Source: Firmicutes bacterium UBA995
GTDB taxonomy: Bacteria; Bacillota; Sulfobacillia; UBA995
Assembly (NCBI GenBank): GCA_002291985.1
Contig: DBBB01000001.1
Span: forward strand, 1 to 28,440
Direction of reading: 5' to 3'
Length of the DNA stretch: 28,440 nt
This document shows, one piece after another, positions 24,724 to 28,440 of the stretch. The notes under the pieces were generated by a model. That model ran no database searches and was not told the origin of the DNA. It saw nothing but the letters and a program-made list of their open reading frames with translations. Made by a program: the position numbers and the translations under genes. Within the stretch, counting starts at the first letter, position 1. The number at the start of each line of letters is the position of its first letter.

Positions 24724-26868
24724 ATGCCGCTGGAACCCCTGCCCCTGCCCGAGCGGAAGACCCGCAAGGTTGCGCTGCCGCCCCCTCCGCCCCCTGCAGC
24801 CTGGCCGGCTTTCGCCGTCCTGCTGGCGGGCATGACCGCGCTGGGTTTGGGTCTTGTGCCTGCCCTGAGCGTGCGGCTGATGGGCCTGGCCCCTCGCGAC
24901 CTGCAATACGCCGGGCTGGTGCTGCTGGCCCTGGGCGGGTTGCTGCTGGTGCGGAGGGCCCTGCTCGTCTCCGGCGTTCGGCCCGACGAGAGGGCCGGGC
25001 GGGCCCAGCAAGGGACCGGCGACGAACCGGCGGCGGAGAAGGCAGATTTTCCGGCGTTCCTGGAAGCTGAGCCAGAACTGCCGGCAGTCTCTCCCATCGA
25101 CGCCGGCCAAGAACCCATCTTTCCCCCCCGGCCCCCCATCCCCCCTGCGCTGTTCGGCGATCCCGCCGGCCGGCCACCGGCAGGGACGGGCGATTGGCAA
25201 GGACCGGAGGATGGCCCGCCGGGGCCGTCACGGCCTGCGGGTGCTTTTGAGGAACTACTGGTCGCGCTGAGCATCTTCCTCGCCAGCACCGTGCTCATCG
25301 GCGGCGTGATCTACCTCGAGCTGCAATGGTTTTGGGCCGGCGCGCCCCATCGTTTCGCCGGGTTTGGCGGCCTGGGGGCGCTGGTACTGGTTGGATTGCT
25401 GGTCCGGGCGGCCCGGTCGCGGGGGCGCAGGCAAGATGTCGGCGAGCAGCCCATCGCGGCCCGCATCCCCCCGCCTGCGCGGCGCCGCGACGACGACATC
25501 GATCTGATGCGAGAAGTCGCGGTCGAGGCCCCCCCCGCTGCCTTGCCCCGCCGGAAGGTGCCGCGCCCGACTCCTGAGACCGTGCCGCCGGCCAAGGAAC
25601 CGCCGGAACGCGGGCCCACCGGCCAATCGCCTTCTTTGGCGCCGCCCGTCAAGGGGGAAGGGGTACCTCCGGTTCCCACCCCTCCCGACCATGGCCCGGC
25701 CGTACCGGTGAGGCCGGGGGTTGCCGGGACTGCCGGCAAGGACAAGGATGCGCGGGCGGCCGCCGCGCCCTTGCGGCTGGTGCGCCCGGGAAAGGTGGGG
25801 GTGGGCCTCGATATCGGGGCAGCGCACATCAAGCTCGTGCAGGTGCGAGGCACCCGGCGGGGAGCGGTGGTAACCGGCTTCGGCGCCGCCCCGACCCCGC
25901 GGGCGGCGGTGACGGAGGGGGGAATCGTCAAGCCGCTCGAGGTGGCCGAGGCTGTACGGCGGCTGATGCGGGAGACGGGAGTGCGTGGGCGGCGGGTGGT
26001 CACGGCGATCGGCGGGCCGGGGGTGATTTTGCGCCAGGTACAGTTCCCGCGGATGGGCGACGGTGAACTCCGCGAGGCGCTGAAGTGGGAGGCGGAGCAG
26101 CACATCCCCATCCCCCCCGACGAGGCCATCACCGACTTCAGCATCCTGGGCGATGCTCCTCCTGACCCGGCCGTCGCCGGCGCCCCTGCCATGCGGGTGA
26201 TGCTGGTCGGCACCCGCCGTAACCTGGTACAGGGCTTACTGGAGACGATGCGGGCGACTTCCCTGTATCTCGTCGCCATCGACATTGACGTGTTGGCCAC
26301 GACCCGGGTGCTGGCGGCCAACGGCCACCACCCGAGGCAGGAGGATGCGAGCGTAATGCTGGTCGACCTGGGAGCGTCCGGGACCAAGCTGAGCGTGTTC
26401 CGGGGTGGCCTTCCCGCCTTCAATCGGACGCTGGGCGTGGGGGGCAATAACTTCACCGCTGCCATCGCCGAAGGTCTCGGGCAGGATATGGCGGCAGCCG
26501 AGATGACCAAGCGGGAGCTAGGAGTGCTGCCCGACACCGCCGCCGCCCGATTTTTGCAGCCGCTGCTCGACGAACTCCTCCTGGAAATCCGGCGTTCCAT
26601 CGAGTTTTATCTGGTGCGCCACGAGCGGACGGAGATCCGTCACATCCTCCTCGCCGGGGGCGGCGCCGGGTTGAAGGGACTGCCCGACGCGCTCTCCGAT
26701 TATCTCATGGTGGCCCTGGACGTGCGGGAGGAGGAGTCGGAGTTGAAGGTGACCCTGCTCGACCCGTTGCACGAACTGGATATGCATCCGCGCCTGGGAG
26801 ACCGGCGGGACGAGTTCGGCCCCCAGTTCACCGGGGCACTCGGCCTGGCGCTCCGTGAGGGAAGGTGA
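24724..26868 (+). CDS. pilM: PilM with a large membrane-spanning N-terminal extension
   Basis: This 714-residue protein is about twice normal PilM length. Residues about 355-714 are a standard actin-like PilM: VGVGLDIGAAHIKLVQV, LKWEAEQHIPIP, VDLGASGTKLSVF and ILLAGGGAGLKGL. The first 355 residues are not part of the family. They hold hydrophobic segments at about 27-49 and 59-76, a Pro/Glu-rich linker (80-175), a second pair at about 177-198 and 211-228, and another Pro-rich linker (240-350). The hairpins look alike (GLAPRDLQYAGLVLLALGG and GAPHRFAGFGGLGALVLVG). ATG 24724 has GGTGAGGAGAGG just upstream. There is no stop or frame change before the PilM part, so it reads as a true fusion. pilN follows after six bases. 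Confidence 0.9.
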   Translation: MPLEPLPLPERKTRKVALPPPPPPAAWPAFAVLLAGMTALGLGLVPALSVRLMGLAPRDLQYAGLVLLALGGLLLVRRALLVSGVRPDERAGRAQQGTGDEPAAEKADFPAFLEAEPELPAVSPIDAGQEPIFPPRPPIPPALFGDPAGRPPAGTGDWQGPEDGPPGPSRPAGAFEELLVALSIFLASTVLIGGVIYLELQWFWAGAPHRFAGFGGLGALVLVGLLVRAARSRGRRQDVGEQPIAARIPPPARRRDDDIDLMREVAVEAPPAALPRRKVPRPTPETVPPAKEPPERGPTGQSPSLAPPVKGEGVPPVPTPPDHGPAVPVRPGVAGTAGKDKDARAAAAPLRLVRPGKVGVGLDIGAAHIKLVQVRGTRRGAVVTGFGAAPTPRAAVTEGGIVKPLEVAEAVRRLMRETGVRGRRVVTAIGGPGVILRQVQFPRMGDGELREALKWEAEQHIPIPPDEAITDFSILGDAPPDPAVAGAPAMRVMLVGTRRNLVQGLLETMRATSLYLVAIDIDVLATTRVLAANGHHPRQEDASVMLVDLGASGTKLSVFRGGLPAFNRTLGVGGNNFTAAIAEGLGQDMAAAEMTKRELGVLPDTAAARFLQPLLDELLLEIRRSIEFYLVRHERTEIRHILLAGGGAGLKGLPDALSDYLMVALDVREEESELKVTLLDPLHELDMHPRLGDRRDEFGPQFTGALGLALREGR

Positions 26869-26874
26869 CCGGCG

Positions 26875-27390
26875 ATGGGAGTCAACCTGCTGCCCGGATG
26901 GGTGAAACGGCAACGGGTCATCGACTGGCGGATGGTGGTGCTGGTGGCCGCGCTGATCTCGGCGGCAGTGGCCGGCGGCTTCGAGTACTATGTCGTTTCC
27001 CAGGAGATCGCCCTCCTCAACCGCGAGATCGAGCGGGTCAGCCATGCGCAAACCCTGCTCCGACCGAAGCTCGAGCGGCGGGACGCCCTGCTCGCCGAAC
27101 GCCAGGCGATGGAGCAAAAGCAGGCATTCCTGGCTAGCCTGACTGCGCGCCGCTGGGCGCCGATATTACGGGAACTCGCAGCGCTCACGCCGGCGAATCT
27201 CGAGTTCGGGCGGATAGAGTACGTGGTGCCCGATGAACTGGTGCTCATCGGCCGCACCCCTCATCTCGAACCGATCGCCCAGTTGATGGCGGGCATCGAC
27301 CGCTCGCCCCTGTTGGTCCGCGCCCGGGCCGGGTACGCGCGCGATGAGCAAGGTGCTTACAACTTCGAGGTCCGCTTGCACATCAGGTAG
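26875..27390 (+). CDS. pilN: Type IV pilus alignment protein PilN
   Basis: The protein has 171 residues. The cytoplasmic N-terminus carries GVNLLP (2-7), the conserved INLLP-type peptide that docks in the PilM groove. One membrane helix (about 22-44) and a coiled-coil (about 45-85) precede a small ferredoxin-like C-terminal domain. PilN pairs with PilO in the membrane and links the cytoplasmic PilM ring to the outer parts. ATG 26875 comes six bases after pilM. Retention of the PilM-binding motif indicates that the fused PilM still contacts PilN. Confidence 0.92.
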   Translation: MGVNLLPGWVKRQRVIDWRMVVLVAALISAAVAGGFEYYVVSQEIALLNREIERVSHAQTLLRPKLERRDALLAERQAMEQKQAFLASLTARRWAPILRELAALTPANLEFGRIEYVVPDELVLIGRTPHLEPIAQLMAGIDRSPLLVRARAGYARDEQGAYNFEVRLHIR

Positions 27391-27402
27391 GAGGTGGCGG
27401 CC

Positions 27403-28026
27403 TTGCCCCGGCTCGATCGCCGCAGCCGCGTGTTGTTGGCAGCCGTAGCCATCGTCGCTATGGCTGCCGGCTACTATTTTCTGGCTTACGAACCGGCGGT
27501 ACGGAGGCTGGGAGAACTGCGATATCAGCTCCAGCAGCAGGAAGAGAGCCTGGCGCGCCACAAGCAAGCGGTCGAGGAAATACCCCGGCTCGAGGTGGCC
27601 GTGGCCGAAGTCCAGCTCGTTGCCGCGGCGCTGGAACAGCAGATCCCCGTCGCCCCCCGCGTGGCCGAGTTGCTGCAGTACCTCGATCGCGCACAGCTCC
27701 AGGCTGGGGTCCGTGTGACCGTGCTGGATTTCGCTCCCGGGGAACCGGTGGAGCAGTACGTGCGCTATCCCATTCACTTCCAGGTCGAGGGAGCTTTCCC
27801 CGGCCAGGCCAGGTTCCTCGAGCAGGTCGAAGGGCAAGCGCGGCTGGTCCTGGCAGACGGGCTGCGGGTCGAAGCCATGGAGGAACCGCCGGGACATGTG
27901 AGGGCCCATTACGTCCTCTATCTGTTCGTAGACAGGCGGCGGGCGCCCACGGTGGAGGAACTCGAGGACCTGGTATTCGGCCGTCGGCCCGGCCGGGTTA
28001 ATCCCTTCCTTCCCCGTTCGCCCTGA
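27403..28026 (+). CDS. pilO: Type IV pilus alignment protein PilO
   Basis: This protein of about 207 residues has a short basic N-terminus, one membrane helix (about 10-28) and a coiled coil (about 30-80). The C-terminal PilO domain reads APRVAELLQYLDRAQLQAGVRV...YPIHFQVEGAFPGQARFLEQVE. It forms the PilN-PilO heterodimer. TTG 27403 is eight bases after GGAGG; the GTG at 27394 directly abuts that site and is less likely. A Pro/Arg-rich tail extends past the usual domain end. The next gene begins one base after its stop. Confidence 0.92.
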   Translation: MPRLDRRSRVLLAAVAIVAMAAGYYFLAYEPAVRRLGELRYQLQQQEESLARHKQAVEEIPRLEVAVAEVQLVAAALEQQIPVAPRVAELLQYLDRAQLQAGVRVTVLDFAPGEPVEQYVRYPIHFQVEGAFPGQARFLEQVEGQARLVLADGLRVEAMEEPPGHVRAHYVLYLFVDRRRAPTVEELEDLVFGRRPGRVNPFLPRSP

Positions 28027-28027
28027 G

Positions 28028-28440
28028 ATGGCCTGGGTCGCCGCGTATCTCGGCCTGCTGTACTTCATTTCCCCCCTACTGCGAGGGGCGATCGATCGCG
28101 GACCCCTTACCGGCTTCTACGTGCTGGGCCTGCTTGCCACCTATGCCTGGGTGGGACGCGGCGGGCGGATGGCGGTACGCCCCCTTGACTTGGCGGCCGC
28201 CGGGGTGGTCGCGGCCGGGGCCGTATCTCTCCTGTGGACGGTCTTTCCCGCCGGCACGGTGGAGGTCCTGCTGAACCTCCTTTTATATCTGCTGGTGTAC
28301 GTGCTCCTTGCCCATGCGGTCCCTGCGGCCGGACGCCTCCGGGTGGCGGGATGGGCGCTGGCGGGGGGGGTGCTGGGGGCGGTCATCGGCCTGGTGAGCT
28401 ACTGGGTCAGCCCTGACTCCTTGCCCTTTCACCGCCCGGC
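28028..28440 (+). CDS. Multi-spanning membrane protein, possibly O-antigen ligase-like (partial)
   Basis: ATG 28028 follows the pilO stop by one base, and the frame stays open to the window edge (137 codons). It shows about five hydrophobic segments separated by short loops, with an AVSLLWTVFPAGTVEVLLNLLLYLLVYVLLAH stretch (about residues 65-96). This resembles the N-terminal half of O-antigen ligase/polymerase-type proteins, where a similar S-x-x-W-S segment precedes a membrane helix. In this position it could be an oligosaccharyltransferase that glycosylates pilin. The diagnostic periplasmic Wzy loop is outside the window, so the assignment is tentative. Confidence 0.5.
   Translation, partial: MAWVAAYLGLLYFISPLLRGAIDRGPLTGFYVLGLLATYAWVGRGGRMAVRPLDLAAAGVVAAGAVSLLWTVFPAGTVEVLLNLLLYLLVYVLLAHAVPAAGRLRVAGWALAGGVLGAVIGLVSYWVSPDSLPFHRP

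Overview
This is a strongly GC-rich, densely packed bacterial segment. It fits a Bacillota (Firmicutes) genome of the thermophilic Clostridia/Limnochordia kind: type A RNase P RNA, a FloA-NfeD pair, indolepyruvate:ferredoxin oxidoreductase, a DUF1846 protein, M42 peptidases, and a Gram-positive type IV pilus locus ordered pilB-pilT-pilC-pilA-pilM-pilN-pilO. Starts are often GTG or TTG with strong GGAGG Shine-Dalgarno sites. The genus cannot be fixed from sequence alone.

Left part (1-8.8 kb): the end of an unrecognised gene, the RNase P RNA gene with its promoter, and a small DUF6504-like gene. A glycine C-acetyltransferase/KBL-type gene follows, with a strong extended -10 promoter and a relic of an IS21-like terminus upstream. 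A YczE-type membrane protein converges on a minus-strand operon of class II aldolase, iorA and iorB. A nitroreductase is divergent from a GPH-family sugar/cation symporter, and a short frameshifted relic of a polysaccharide deacetylase lies just after the symporter.

Middle (8.8-14.8 kb): an XRE-TPR regulator divergent from a DUF1846 gene, then a minus-strand membrane-microdomain operon of a long NfeD protease, FloA and a small proline-rich membrane protein.

Right part (15.1-28.4 kb), all on the plus strand: threonine dehydratase overlapping an orphan receiver domain, three consecutive M42 aminopeptidase genes, then the type IV pilus operon. PilB carries an N-terminal MshEN-type double motif, suggesting c-di-GMP control. 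The pilin gene has its own promoter, a repeat-rich leader region and an intrinsic terminator. The window ends in a multi-spanning membrane protein that may be an O-antigen-ligase/pilin-glycosylation type enzyme.

The most unusual item is PilM. Instead of a soluble protein of about 350 residues, it carries an extra N-terminal region of about 355 residues with two similar transmembrane hairpins separated by proline-rich linkers, which would make the normally cytoplasmic PilM ring component an integral membrane protein.
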